Shown here: positions 24,291 through 35,935 of the stretch, piece after piece
Layout: the number at the start of each line of letters is the position of its first letter
Position numbering within the stretch: position 1 is the first letter of the stretch
Assembly: GCA_947034885.2 (NCBI GenBank)
Contig: OX344758.2
Location: forward strand, 8,930,501-8,994,500
Origin: Thuidium tamariscinum
Taxonomy: Eukaryota > Streptophyta > Bryopsida > Hypnales > Thuidiaceae
Direction: 5' to 3'
DNA length: 64,000 bases
Position numbers and translations under genes: made by a program
Notes under the pieces: model-generated
What the model saw: the letters and a program-made list of their open reading frames with translations, nothing else
Database searches by the model: none
What the model was told of the DNA's origin: nothing

Positions 24291-27274
24291 ATGGAGGCAG
24301 TTGTAGGGCGAATTTCTCAGGTGCATTTCTCCCTTGCAGCAGGGCATTCCAACAAGAAGAGATGGAATGGTGGAAGGAGTGTGGAGAGGTGCGCGTATTA
24401 CGGTGTCCAGAGGAGGACTAATTTGAATTCACCCCTATTGCGGTGCATGAGGGAGGTGGAGGTGAGAGCTGTGAGTGCGGATGGAGGGGGTGGGGAAGGC
24501 AATGGCGGGGAAAGGTTTGGACGTGGGGGTGGTAATGGGGGTGACAACGGGGGTGACAGTGGGGGGAGTGAAAGCTCGGATGGAGAGGAGGGTGCACCGG
24601 AGGCAGCGTCGGGTTTATTGGCGTGGTATGCTTCTTTGGGGGATTCTTTAGGGTCTGGGGTTTAGTATCGTCTTATGAAAACGTCGACAGATAATGTGTC
24701 CTTGGATTGCATCTTTCGTGGTAGTGATGCGGAGGTCAACATGGTCGAGGAAGTGATGGACTACCGAATTGGGTCAGTCTTGGAGTTCCTTGGTAGGAAT
24801 TGGGGTTTAGGGTTTAGGGTTTAGGGTTTTAGGATTCAGGACTTTCTTTGCAGCTTGGCCTCTGGAAGTTATGCTACAAAGGGGTACCCGAAATTGCTGA
24901 TTCCTGCTTCTTTTTCCTGTTATTGGACTGCCCAATGTTTTCAATATGGTGTTGTTGGGGAATGAATGAGAATTCCGAAGCACTCAAGAATTTATTACTC
25001 GGATATCCTTCGCAAGAGTTACGAGGGGTCAAAATTTTGTTGGAAGATGCTCTAAAATTGCTTCTTCAACAGGAGGTACATATTGAATAGGGAATAAGGA
25101 CCATCTGAATATCTGACCAAGTGGTGCTTTGGATCCCTGGCAATTTGGGGTGTACCTACCTTCAGGGCCGAACTGTATTTCTTCAATCATGTTTTAGACA
25201 ACAGAATGTTTCTTTTTCCTGTAATGAAGCATTTTGAAAGTCCAGTGGTGGGTGGTGTTCAGGTACATGGACCAAACCAACAGACATCCAGTGAGCACAA
25301 AGGCCATCACAGCGGCCATTCTTAATCTCTTAGGCGACGTCTTTTGTCAGGTACTTGTCACTCTTTTATCGTTGTATTGCAATGTAACACGAAAGTCAAG
25401 GAGAAGAGTAAAGTCTTGATATGTATTTTGACAGAGACTCTCTTACTTCTTAGTGAACCAATTAAGTTTGGTACTTGTATATTTGTCCCACCGATGAGTT
25501 TGCTTTAAACGCATCTTTTTTGTAGAAACTTCTCTACATTTAGATATTTCCTAGTTGTAGTGATCTTGCATTTATTACGTACGAAGTTATGCTTTGAATT
25601 TGGTCAGAATGTCCTGACGATGTCTTAGATTGGCAAGCATTTGAAACATATTATCACAGTTAATCATTGCTGATTGGCAGGTAGTGGTCGAAAAATCTGA
25701 GAAATTTGATATCAAGCGATCAGCAGTGATCACTTTTCTTGGTTTTATTCTTGTTGGGCCCACTTTGCACACCTGGTAAAATATCCTGAAACTTAACTTC
25801 TTTCGAAACATTGAGTTGCCAACCTATTTGTTTTCTGACGCGTCGTATTAGATCATAATAGCTAGGAGCTTGTAGAAATTACGGTTCTCCCCGGTAGCAA
25901 TCATGACTGCCCATTCCTTGAATTATGGTCCTTGAGAGTGATTTTTGCTGTGTAGTGGCGCTTCACATGTGTAGGTTCTCAATGTGGTCGCAGGTACTTG
26001 GCTTTGAGCAAGGTAGTGACTGCTACAGGAGTTACGGGTGCTGTTATCCGGCTTGTGCTTGACCAGGTAGTCTCCAGGCTAAGCAATTTTGCAGGAAGTG
26101 GTTTTTCTTTGCTTGTGAATTATCCTTCTGGTATAGATACCAATTTGCGGAGTTCGGTGGATCTCTTTTCAACGAGCTTTCTTTGTACAGTTTATTGAGA
26201 TTGTATTTGCATCTAATTCATTCTATCTAGGCTTTGTTGCTCACAATGTCCGTGAGAAACTGACATTTAAGGAAGTTGAAGTGCATCTTACGGACTAAAG
26301 CCTCGGCTGTGATGCAGTTTATATTTTCACCTGCATTTGTGGCCCTATTCTTCGCTTCATTGCTGACTCTTGAGTTGCGCCCCAAGGACATTGTCCCTAA
26401 GCTTAAGCAGGTTCATTTCACATCTTCCTCAAAGTTGTGCGAATGTACAGCAGGTTTTTTTTATGTTCGACTATATGACCTGTTCGAGAGTTCTTCTCTT
26501 CTTATCTTGACTACCGTCATTCATTATCTAGTGCTGCATCATAACTGAAAGCGATTATTTCTGTCAAGATTTCTTTGCAATCTGTGATGCCTACATGATT
26601 TTTTGTGTCTGCAGGACTGGAAACCGACTGTCATTGCTAACTGGAAACTTTGGATTCCCTTCCAGTTCATCAATTTCCTTTTTGTTCCCCAACAGCTTCA
26701 GGTGATATTAACGACCTCTGTTTCTATGTGCTACAATCTGATGCTGCAATCCACCGTAAGAATAATTATTCAGACTAGTTTATACGATGGATGATTTATC
26801 TCGTCTTAGAACTGCTCTCTTACCCGAGAACCCAATGGCCAAAACTGGGTGCTTCCATATCTCTACGAGTTGAAATAAATTACGGTATTTAGGATGTCTT
26901 CATACAATGTAACAAAATGGACAACTACATGGAAGAAATCATTATCTGCAGTTTTGGATGTCAAAAATTACTGCAATCATCTATATGCTTCTAAAGTGGA
27001 TTTTCTGTTTTTTGTGGGCACTTGGGAATTAAATGTCAATGAATTCATACACCAATTGTTGCTATTTGGGCTCAAATAAACAGCCTCTTACTAGTTTTTT
27101 TAGAGCGTCGGAGGCTGATACATGGCTTGTGATATTGTGTAGGTGGCTTTTGCGAATGTGGTCGCCCTGGCTTGGAACGTCTATCTTTCGTTTGCTAGTC
27201 ATAAAGCGGTTGCTGTAGCAGTTCCGTCGGCAACTGTAGATATTGAGATGTCTCCCTTTGATGACGAGAAGTAA
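24291..27274 (+). CDS. Mpv17/PMP22 family membrane protein
   Basis: Seven exons join in phase: 24291-24625, 25263-25350, 25681-25775, 25994-26066, 26318-26410, 26615-26701 and 27143-27274, giving 300 residues. Residues 1-110 are a low-complexity region with a Gly/Asp/Ser-rich run; its start is rich in Arg and Lys and could be a plastid or mitochondrial presequence. The family core follows: LLAWYMDQTNRHPVSTKAIT (exon 1/2 junction), ILNLLGDVFCQ, FLGFILVGPTLHTWYLAL, FSPAFVALFFASL, and the signature NWKLWIPFQFINFLFVP (about 237-253) continuing into AFANVVALAWNVYLS. Four membrane spans are expected. The family sits in mitochondrial inner, peroxisomal or plastid membranes and is linked to channel activity and metabolite or redox balance; the transported species here is unknown. 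The acidic tail ends FDDEK. Codon choice matches the other island genes. No sign of damage. Confidence 0.93.
24802..24834 (+). repeat. Telomere-type (TTTAGGG)n array in intron 1 of the Mpv17 gene
   Basis: About three perfect TTTAGGG units flanked by diverged ones, reading on the gene strand. It lies 180-210 bases into the first intron, as does the array in the divergent PhyH-like gene. Confidence 0.85.
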
Positions 27275-28139
27275 GTGCAACTTAGCCTTGACCTTCAAAG
27301 GAGCAAAGGAACTTGAAGGCAATTCTCACAGCGAGCCTTTGTAACTCCAATTTTGCATATTGGAATGAACGTTTTTTCAATTGGAATTTTCTTAGTTGAA
27401 GTCCATATGGGACACCAATATACTTGAATGTGAGGTCTTTTCTGCCTTTGATGACAATAATTGGGAAAATCATTATATTGACCTCCGCGTAAGGGAGAAG
27501 TAGAGTATTCTACATGAATTCAATATAATCTATAGTACTTTCATACTTTTTCAATTAGAGTGAATGTCTCCCACCACCCATGCAATTTCATCGAAGTGTT
27601 CATAATAATTAGATGTCATTAAACCAAAATTCATACAATTTATATTATTCAAATTGTTGCACTATTTGAATAAATTGCAATAAATCTTTTATTTCAAATG
27701 TGAATATTTATAATTCAACATTAGATGTGAATTTTTTGTTTAAACCAAATTTATTGTTTGTAAACAAAATATTTTAGATTGATTTTTAAAGTGTAGTTTT
27801 GGAATCTTTAAAAGCACACTATCTATGGTATAGTTCAAAAAGTCAATAAGAATTTCTATTGTTTGTGTTTCAAAAGATGAAAATTGTAGTGAGAATTGAG
27901 AAATGATATTGCATAGGTAGCTTTATAGCTTCTCCAAGACACATTTCTCCCTTTGAAAGGTATCTAATTCTATGCTTTAGCCTCAAAACTAAACTCTAAA
28001 GAACTACCAATCTTTCTATTAGAATGACTTCTAACTCTAGAATCTAAACCCACAATGTTCCATCCTAATGAGACAATTATTGAGCAAATTATACCCCTCT
28101 AAAGGTCTTAATTTGGAGGGAGGTGTAGTTCTCTAAGAC
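27275..28139. other. 3' flank of the Mpv17 gene, becoming AT-rich
   Basis: Probably 3' UTR for the first few hundred bases, then AT-rich DNA. No gene recognised. Confidence 0.4.
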
Positions 28140-28600
28140 TCTAATTCCCCATCTAATTCCTTTGTTTGTCCATAACTTCTAGTTCATAGCTAATCTTTTG
28201 TTAGTCTTAGAATTATAGAAATGCTTATCTTCTTAAAACTTCAACAATATACTACATGTCCTATTTTGACAATGGATTCCTTTTCAAATCTTCTCTCCTA
28301 CATCCCACACTATAAGTTTAGAACTCAAATTAATACTAACAACTTTGAAAAGCCATGTCTTCTGACTCACAACTCACATCTTTACTTTCTTTGAATCTAT
28401 AGGTGCATGCGTTCACCATCTTTCTAGAAATGTGTGACATGTGATCCTCTTCATCCCAATCTTTGTCCCAAACAAAGTACTACAACACTATGTTTGCTTA
28501 AGACTCCTCATTTCAATTCATATAGACAGTACATTACAAGGCTTGGAAAGTCACCCCCAAAGGGCCCCTTGCTCACTAAGGTGTTACAAACACACCTTGT
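28140..28600. repeat. Dispersed repeat R1, copy 1
   Basis: Colinear diverged similarity to 35515-35935 in direct orientation. Shared landmarks include CCATAACTTCTAG, CAACAATATA, CCTATTTTGACAA, TACAAGGCTTGGAAA and a GCTCACT/ACTCACT stretch. Non-coding; origin unknown. The copia element's left LTR begins right after it. Confidence 0.6.
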
Positions 28601-28606
28601 AGTTGT

Positions 28607-28757
28607 AGTGAATGGAATGCAAAAAGACAAGAAGTCAAAAGATTTATGTTATATATTAATAATGATAATAGGATACAAGTATGCAACCTTCTTATAGAAA
28701 GACAAAAATATTGTTTGAACTAATAGAATGGTGTGTGTTTGTATCTATTGAGTCTAA
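28607..28757 (-). repeat. Left LTR remnant of the copia element
   Basis: Diverged direct copy of 33612-33763. Shared landmarks are AGTGAATRGAATGCAA, ATTAATAATGATAATAG, GTATGC followed by CCTTCTTRTAGAAAGACAAA, and CTATTGAGTCTAA. Terminal TG/CA and primer-binding sites could not be placed. Confidence 0.65.
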
Positions 28758-29031
28758 GGTATAATGCGATTGATTAACACACACACCTTTTTGCTACATA
28801 GTTGAATTGATTTATAAAGCTTGAACTTAAAACCTTGAATATTGCAAAAGTTGAAGTTAGGCATTTAAGCTTTAGAGGGAGAAATACAACAAGTTAAATT
28901 CTGTTGCTACAAACTATAGAATGTTATTTGGTCAAAGTTGTGAAGGCAAGTATTGTGCTTGACTTTAGAAAGTGATTTTGTGAATATATGAGCCAACGTA
29001 GTAATTGTGAGAGTAAACATGAGTTTGAAGA

Positions 29032-29245
29032 CACTATAAAAAGCTTGTGTTCTACGTAATGAGTCCAAATTTTTTTAAATAGATTTTAGGTGATGTCAAT
29101 GTTTACAACCCAATGTTTTTATGTCAACAAGAATGTCCAATGTAACATCAATGTTGACATAAAAACATTGGGTTGTAAATATTGACATCTCCTAAAATCT
29201 GCTCAAAAAAAATTTGGCCTCGTTACAAAAAGAAGGAAAAAAGTT
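29032..29245. mobile_element. CACTA-like MITE family B, copy 1
   Basis: The left end is CACTATAAAAAGCTTGTG. Long inverted arms contain TTTTAGGTGATGTCAA and CCCAATGTTTTTATGTCAAC, so most of the element folds back on itself. It matches copies near 34.1 and 35.1-35.5 kb. The right end is approximate. Non-coding; lies within the copia remnant. Confidence 0.65.
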
Positions 29246-31512
29246 TTGTAAAAATCTAAATTAGGTTGGTGGGAAAAAACCTTGGCAACAAATTGTGCTT
29301 TACATGTGGCAATTGAGCCATTAGCTTTATATACTTGTGCCAAAAAAGTCATTTGGTACTTATAATTGAAGGATGTGGTGGGGGATCCACAAGTTCCCAA
29401 GTTTTATTAGCAAGAAAAGAATTATATTCTTTATCCATTGCAATTTTATAGTCTCGGGCTTTGTCATTAGATAGAGCTTTGATGATTGTTATGGACTCAA
29501 CAAGTTGAGCTAATAAGCCAAAATTATGCACGCTTGTGTCATGGAATCTTGGAGTATGTTGTTGCCGTTTAGTGAAGCACTGGGAGATCTGTCATGGAAG
29601 AGATCAATCTTATTGATCTTGTCTCATGTGAGAATGCTAATGTGAAGATTGAACAATTGGAGAGGTTGGTGGTGGTTCATGAAAATGAGGATGAGGTGAG
29701 GAATTGGATGGATCCTACATTCCTACTTCAAATTGAAACTAAACAGGGTAAGATTAGGGACTATCTAGGAATTTAAGTTGGATGTAGATGGAAAATTAGT
29801 TGGTAGTATTGATTGTAGGTTCAATAATTTAAGTATAAGACAAGGATCACAAAGATCTCAAGCTAGCCCTCAGTTAATCATAAGTCTTCACAAAAGACAA
29901 CATCACAACTAGTAATTTATATCTTTTTTGTGTCAGGATTATAGAGTTGATAACCTTTTATTTCAATAGAAATATCGTAGCCAATAAAAAGTACATTTAA
30001 TTGTTTTTGGATTCAATTTCTTGTGATCTTCATAGAAAATATGGGCATAAGCTGAGTACCCCAAAATGTGAAGACTATTGAAATCAAGTGTGAGACTAGT
30101 CCATAGTTTATAAGGTGTAATATTTATTGAAGTTAAGGTGAAGAAGCAATTTTGCAAGTGATAGGCAATAGCAACAACATTGGCCCAAAAGGACTTATTG
30201 AGTTGAGGAACTTTGAGCATATTACAAGCAAATTTAACCAAAGTGCAATTTTTTACATTCTCATGTGCTATTTTGAGTTGGATTGTAGGGATTCATGACT
30301 TTGTGTTGGATGCCTTGATCAAGGCAAAAACGATTAAAGACATTTGATATAAATTCTCTCCTGTTAACATACTGAAGGATGAGAATCTTGTGGTTATCAA
30401 ATTGATTTTCTTCAAATATTTTATAAGCTTGAAAATGTGACAAAACTGTTGATTTCTTTGACAAGAAGTATATATAGGTGAATCTAGAGAAGTCGTCAAT
30501 AAAGATGAGAATGTAAAGACGACTACTAAGTGATAGTATGTTTATAGGTCTGTACAAGTCTATATGGATTAACCCGTAAGGATTAAAGTGCCTTTTTTGG
30601 TAACATAGCGATTTTGGGTAGGTACATGTGATTAGAGATTTCCATATTTTGGAACCAAACTTTAATAGAAGGTATACACGAGGAGTATCTTTAAAGCCCA
30701 ACAATTTTGGTGATTTTTGACTATATGGTTGAAAGGTTATCGCATAATATGTTGTTTGTTTCTCAACTCGGGCAGTTTGGGTAGATTAGAAAAAAATCAC
30801 TTTTTTTGGAAACCAAAATTTGAAATTGGTTACATAGATTTATATATACGTGGAAAGCTTTGAATCATTCCATTTGGATTAATGAGTCAAAAGTTATGAA
30901 GAATTTTAGTTTGCGGGTAGTTCTGGATTTTTTGCTCTAAAATAAACTTTGAAGTCCTTTATTTTACTCAGTTTTCAATATTTGTGAAAAAAACAAAAAA
31001 AACATTGGGTGTAAATTGTTTATTAAAACATTTGAGTCATTGGGATTGGCATTTTTCAATTCAATAAATAAATTGTCAACAATTTAGTATTTTGAATCAT
31101 TCTCTACTTCTTTCTACTTACTATTTTTTTTGTACATGTTATACAATTCCAAATGATTTGAAAAATTTCAAGCATGTAGCCAACTTGAATTGGAGAAAGA
31201 ATCCAAAGAGTAACAATCATTTTGAACATTTTTTCATACAAATGTGGCCTTCTAAAGTGTAGCTACCTGGATTTTTGCAGTGGTAAAAAAAGATTTTTGT
31301 AACTTCAAACACTAATATCTTGCAATCTACATCGTGAAACTTTCTGAAATTTTTTCTAAATCCTTCTAAACTAGTGCACTAAAAGATCCTATAGTTACAT
31401 TATTCCAAAAATGATTTTTTTCTAAAATTTGGTAGTTGTCCTAGAAATGACAATTTTGGAGTAGTTTTGGTGAAAACATAGTCAAAAACCTTTCAGGGTT
31501 ACAGCTAGGGGT

Positions 31513-31665
31513 CACTACAAGAAAATGGGGGTATAAATGACTTGTCTACAATGACTACATCAACAACAATGACTGTAAAATAGTCATTTTGTAGTCATTT
31601 TGCAGTCATTGTTGTTAGTGCAGTCATTGTAGACAAGTCATTTGTACCCCCATCTTCTTGTAGTA
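31513..31665. mobile_element. CACTA-type MITE family C
   Basis: The left end is CACTACAAGAAAATGGGGGT and the inverted right end runs to CTTGTAGTA. A 3-bp GGT lies directly on each side (31510-31512 and 31666-31668), the target duplication expected for CACTA elements. The 153-bp sequence is almost one hairpin, with ATGACT/AGTCAT repeated inside. Inserted in the interior of the copia element. Confidence 0.88.
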
Positions 31666-31668
31666 GGT

Positions 31669-33611
31669 ATCATGGCTCATGTAGCAAAATTGTTTGGATA
31701 TGAGTTTTTAGATTTCTTGCCAAAAATGTAGCCCTTAGACAAAGGTAAAGTATATTTAAATGAAGCTAGTCCATTTACCAAATCATGGATGTTCGTGAGA
31801 GTCGAAGGAACAATTGTTAAGATGCCTTATGCAATAATGCTATTTAAGAGTTTCAAAGTCTAACTTGGTTAAAGTAATAGCTAGTTAGCTACATAATTTG
31901 AATTTGAAGGCTTTATTGCATAAGTAAAAAAGCTTCCTTTTTGGGGGGGGTGATATTTCTTGTACTGATTTAAAGTTGGAGATTTTGTATTAATAATACA
32001 CTAGATTTGAGTGAATGTGATGATTGTATTTTCTATAGTTGCAATTTGGCTAACAAAAAGTAAATTTTTAGCAAGGCCATGTATATATAATACATCTAGA
32101 ATGAGTAAACTTTGTCTAATTGGTACTTCTAAAAGTATGGAACCATATCCAAAAGCTCTATGCAAGATTGCAAGCTATCATTGCCTAGAAGGATAATTCT
32201 TGAAGTATTGAGGATTTGATCATCTCAAAATAGTTCTTTTTGAGGGAGTATATGCTAATTGGCACCCGAGTCAAGATACTATAATGGAGAAATGTTTGAA
32301 TTATCAAATATGGCAAAAAAAGATAAGTTGGTGAATTAGTAGAAAAGAAATTATGAGATTAGTGCCCATTCTTGATTTTATTATGCTTTTTCTAATAGTA
32401 GTTTAGTGCTTTATGCCTTGAAATCTCACAATAGTGACAAATAATAGTCACTCAAGTAATTAGATGAGGTAGGATTTGGTTGAGTGGATTTTTGTCCAGG
32501 CCAGCTCTTTCTAGACTTTTAGCAAACCTTTGTTTATTGGTTATGGAAAATTAACAAATGAGAAGGATTTATATGTCAATGGCCTAATAAACTTTTCCTT
32601 GATGTAAAAGTTGTTGGATTTGGGTATCTCACTTTGGACAGATTGATTGAATTTTGATGCTATATATTTGAGAATAGGCCAACAAATGTAAGATCACACA
32701 ATCTCTCTTGTGTTGTGACAAACATGCTCTACAATTCAAACAAAGCTCCAAAAAGGAGATTAACCTATTGAGCATTAATGAAAGTGCAACCATAAATAGC
32801 AACTTCTTGTAGTATATCTTGCCAAGATTTTAGGAACACAACAACATTGTCGTTATGAGACATTGTTATACGGCACAATTGTTTGTACAACTGAACTTCT
32901 AAAGCATTATTAGACTTCTCATAAATTTGCTTAAGGGGATTTGAAACTAGCTTAAGTTTCAAGTTGCTAGTAGTAGCAAAGCAATTAACTAGATTTTTCT
33001 ACAATGGAGAAAAATATTTGAATACTTTTGCTTTTGAATCTTTTAATCACTTGCAACATGGAAGGAAGTAAGGGCAATTTCCATGCCATCAACAACAAAC
33101 TAGAGTTCTCATTAGATTAAAAGCATCTCAATTTTAATACTCTAAGATGTGTAATTCTATGTAGTTAAAGGTTGAATGTTGTAAGTTGAATTGCCTAAGT
33201 TTAATGTAGATGAAGATATAATACTATATAAAAATTTAAAGTTCTTGATGAATATTTGACGGCATGGTTATAAAAAAAATTGTCCACAAAAAACTAACGG
33301 TTGATTTCATTGAATTGATTGAATTCTACTATTGAATTAACATAATTTGCAAGTGCATTGGAAATTCCATATGAATTGATTTTGAGTTCCATGGGCTATC
33401 AATTGTCTTCAAGTTCTTGAGGTGCTAGTTCAACTAGTTGAATTGCAAGTTGAAAGAAGCCATTGATAAGATGCAATCAATGATTCTCTTTTAGTTTGAT
33501 TTTTTTCTATGATGAGCAAGACAATAAGTCATATACATCTTCACTTGAGCATTTTGCTTGGGGTATTGGATGGAAATACATGACTAATCTATTGCAACCT
33601 TTGTCACTATA
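31669..33611. other. Interior of the copia element, mostly unreadable
   Basis: Apart from the gag fragment at 32765-32962, no frame of useful length is recognisable. A G-run lies near 31944 and a (TA)n run at about 33641-33662, just inside the right LTR remnant. Confidence 0.4.
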
Positions 33612-33763
33612 TAGTGAATAGAATGCAAGAAGACAAAAATATTATATATATATATATATATATTAATAATGATAATAGAGTACAAGTATGCGGCCTTCTT
33701 GTAGAAAGACAAAGATACCATTTGAACTAATGGAACAATGTATGTCTATAGCTATTGAGTCTA
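33612..33763 (-). repeat. Right LTR remnant of the copia element
   Basis: Partner of 28607-28757. The two copies differ by many substitutions and a (TA)n length change, which points to an old insertion. Confidence 0.65.
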
Positions 33764-33883
33764 ATTAGCATACTAATGTAGTTAATGAGTCTAAAATACC
33801 ATTTGATAAACTAATAGTAGCTAGGTTAATTTGTGACAATTTCTATGTATATGTTCAAAATATTTGCATGGTTGACAATACTT

Positions 33884-34107
33884 CCCTTAGAAGAGAAAGT
33901 GGCATTTTAAGTGATTTTTAAGTATAGTCTAGAGACAAGATTACAAGTAATGACCTCTAAGGCAATTTTCAACAAAAATTTACTAGAAATACATGTAATT
34001 CTACTAATTTTGGTTGAAAATTGCCTTGAAGGTCATTACTTATAATCTTATCTCTACTAGGACTATATTTAAAAAAATCATGTAAAACACCACTTTCTCT
34101 TATAGTA
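33884..34107. mobile_element. CACTA-like MITE family A, copy 1
   Basis: Inverted arms share GAGAAAGTGG at the outside, a TAAGTATAG/TATAGTCCTAGTA stretch, AAGTAATGACCT and GGCAATTTTCAAC. The outermost bases have drifted from CACTACAAG. Internal sequence matches the better preserved copy at 35087-35290. Confidence 0.65.
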
Positions 34108-34135
34108 TTCCATATGTAAACTTAAAATATTCATC

Positions 34136-34350
34136 ATCATAGAAAAACCATGTTTTAAATGGCCAATTTTAGGTGACATTTAATGTAGCAATTCATGTTT
34201 TTATGTCAACAATAATGTCTATTATAACATCAAGATGTTATGATAAACATCCAGATATTGTGGCAAGCATTATTGGTCACATAAAAACATGGACTATTAC
34301 ATTGGATGTCACCTAAAGTCCATTATCTAAAACACAAGTTTTTTATAGTG
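34136..34350. mobile_element. CACTA-like MITE family B, copy 2
   Basis: The right end TTTTTTATAGTG is the complement of CACTATAAAAAA; the left end has drifted. The arms share TTTAGGTGACAT and CATGTTTTTATGT. It directly follows the family A copy. Confidence 0.7.
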
Positions 34351-34416
34351 TATGAACTTCAAATTTACATCATAGACAATTGATATAATGCATTATATAA
34401 TTTGTAATACTTCTAA

Positions 34417-34771
34417 CATAAGAGGATTTTTGGGCCCCCAGAAGACCGTTTCAGGGGTGTTCCCCGAAATTGTTCCCACTGCTGCAGACCAGCCCCCTGC
34501 TGGTCTGAATTTTTGAAAAAAAAATTTAAAAAAAAAAATTAAAAAAAACTTCGGAATGTACTAAAGAGCAAAAAAATGATTTAAAAAAATGATTTTTTTT
34601 TCAAAAAAACATTTTAAAAATATTCAATAATTAATTAAAATTAATCAAAAATTAGTATTTTCTGACGTGGCAGTTGCTCAACCACATCAGCATCACGTTC
34701 CCAACGTTCCCAGTGCATTCCCAGCATCTGGGAACTCGTAGTCTTGTACAGCAGCTGAAAATCCTCTTATG
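34417..34771. mobile_element. Foldback-type non-autonomous element, copy 3
   Basis: Bounded by a perfect 14-bp inverted repeat, CATAAGAGGATTTT and AAAATCCTCTTATG. It carries the family blocks GACCGTTTCAGGGGTG, TTCCCCGAAA, GACGTGGCAGTTGCTC and GTTCCCAGTGCATTCCCAGC. The flanks resemble an unfilled relative near 36.05-36.12 kb, supporting an insertion. Confidence 0.7.
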
Positions 34772-35059
34772 AATGAACTTGCTAGTCTTTGCTTCCAAAT
34801 ATGAAGTTGAGAATATATTCTATTCTACACTTGCTTTCAATATATTTGACAAAATGACTATTATATCTATAGTAAGTGGGTTTCAAAAGTATCATTCACT
34901 TGAATAAAGTTTCATTTATGTGAGCAAGGTATTCAATAATCTTTACACTATCTTTATGAGACTAAGAAGGTAATATAGGTAGAGCTTTCCCAATGATCGG
35001 CATTGGTAGGATGATTGTGCGATTTCCCTCCTTTGAACGAACTATTGGTAACAAAACAA

Positions 35060-35505
35060 GTATGCTAAGAAACCTATGTTTTAAGTCACTACAAGATAAA
35101 GAGATGTTTTAAGTATAGTCCTAATAGTTTAGTCTTTTAAGTAATGACCTTTAAGTAAGATTTTTGGTAAGATTTTATTAAAAAGACACTCTTTTAAGTA
35201 AAATTTTGGTAAAAACCTTACTTAAAGGTCAACACTTAAAAGACTAAACTCCTAGGACTATACTTAAAAACACTTCTTTATCTTGTAGTGGATGATAGAT
35301 TTTAGGTGACATCCAAATTAATAAACCTATGTTTTTATATTAACAATAATGTCTACTATAAGGTCTTCTGGTCTTGAACTCTTGATGTCCGCTATAACTT
35401 ACATCTTGATGTTTGTCATAACATTATTCTTGACATAAAAACACGGGTTGTTACATTAGTTGTCACCTAAAATCTATCAATTAAAACATGTGTAGTTTTT
35501 AAGAC
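35060..35505. mobile_element. CACTA-like MITE family B, copy 3, interrupted by a family A copy
   Basis: The inner arms GATAGATTTTAGGTGACA and TGTCACCTAAAATCTATC are clear. The outer left arm (CCTATGTTTTAAGT) is separated from the inner arm by the family A element at 35087-35290 and pairs with ACATGTGTAG on the right. Outer limits approximate. Confidence 0.6.
35087..35290. mobile_element. CACTA-type MITE family A, copy 2 (nested)
   Basis: The perfect termini are CACTACAAGATAAAGA and TCTTTATCTTGTAGTG. Inverted arms carry TTTTAAGTATAGTCCTA and AAGTAATGACC-type sequence. Inserted in a family B copy; the flanks without the element carry 3 extra bases relative to the other arm, consistent with a 3-bp target duplication that has since mutated. 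Confidence 0.82.
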
Positions 35506-35514
35506 TATACCCCC

Positions 35515-35935
35515 TTTGGTTTTCCATAACTTCTAGCTCATAGCTAATCTCTTTGTAAGCCTTAGCATTACAAAAATCTTTGTCTATTTATATTTTCAAC
35601 AATATATAGCATACCCTATTTTGACAAGAAATTCCTACCAAAACCCCTTCTATGTCCCACTTTTTAGAGTTGCAATTGGGATTCTACCGATTTTGAAGAG
35701 TCATATCTTTTGACTTATAACTTGGATCCTTGCCTCCTTTGAACCCATGAATGCGTGCTTTTACCATATTTCCACACAAATATGTGTCACTACCTTCTTC
35801 ATTCCAAATAAAGTATTATAACACCTTGAGTACTTGAAACTACTCATTTTTACTTGTGTAATTTCTTACAAGGCTTGGAAACTCACCTTTGAAGGCCTTA
35901 CTTACTCACTTAAATGTCATGGTAAATTCTTGTGA
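35515..35935. repeat. Dispersed repeat R1, copy 2
   Basis: Direct diverged copy of 28140-28600. It is followed about 120 bases later by a stretch (36055-36230) that matches the flanks of the 34417 element at 34385-34416 and 34772-34950. Confidence 0.55.

Larger units (their letters stand above)
28607..33763 (-). mobile_element. Degenerate Ty1/copia LTR retrotransposon
   Basis: Reading on the minus strand: a gag (UBN2-type) fragment at 32962-32765 with IYEKSNNALEVQLYKQLCR; GAG-pre-integrase and integrase core at 30704-30261 with IHIDLYRPINILSLSSRLYI, LIFIDDFSRFTYIYFL and FCLDQGIQHK; an integrase continuation at 30241-29963 with LNKSFWANVVA and NPKTIKCTFYW; and the start of reverse transcriptase at 29531-29203 with EYNSFLANKTWELVDPP and CKAQFVAKVFSHQPNLDF. 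Frames are broken by stops and shifts, and RNase H and most of the reverse transcriptase are missing. Direct repeats at 28607-28757 and 33612-33763 fit as the LTR remnants. Two MITEs (29.03 and 31.5 kb) lie inside. Inactive and old. Confidence 0.82.
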
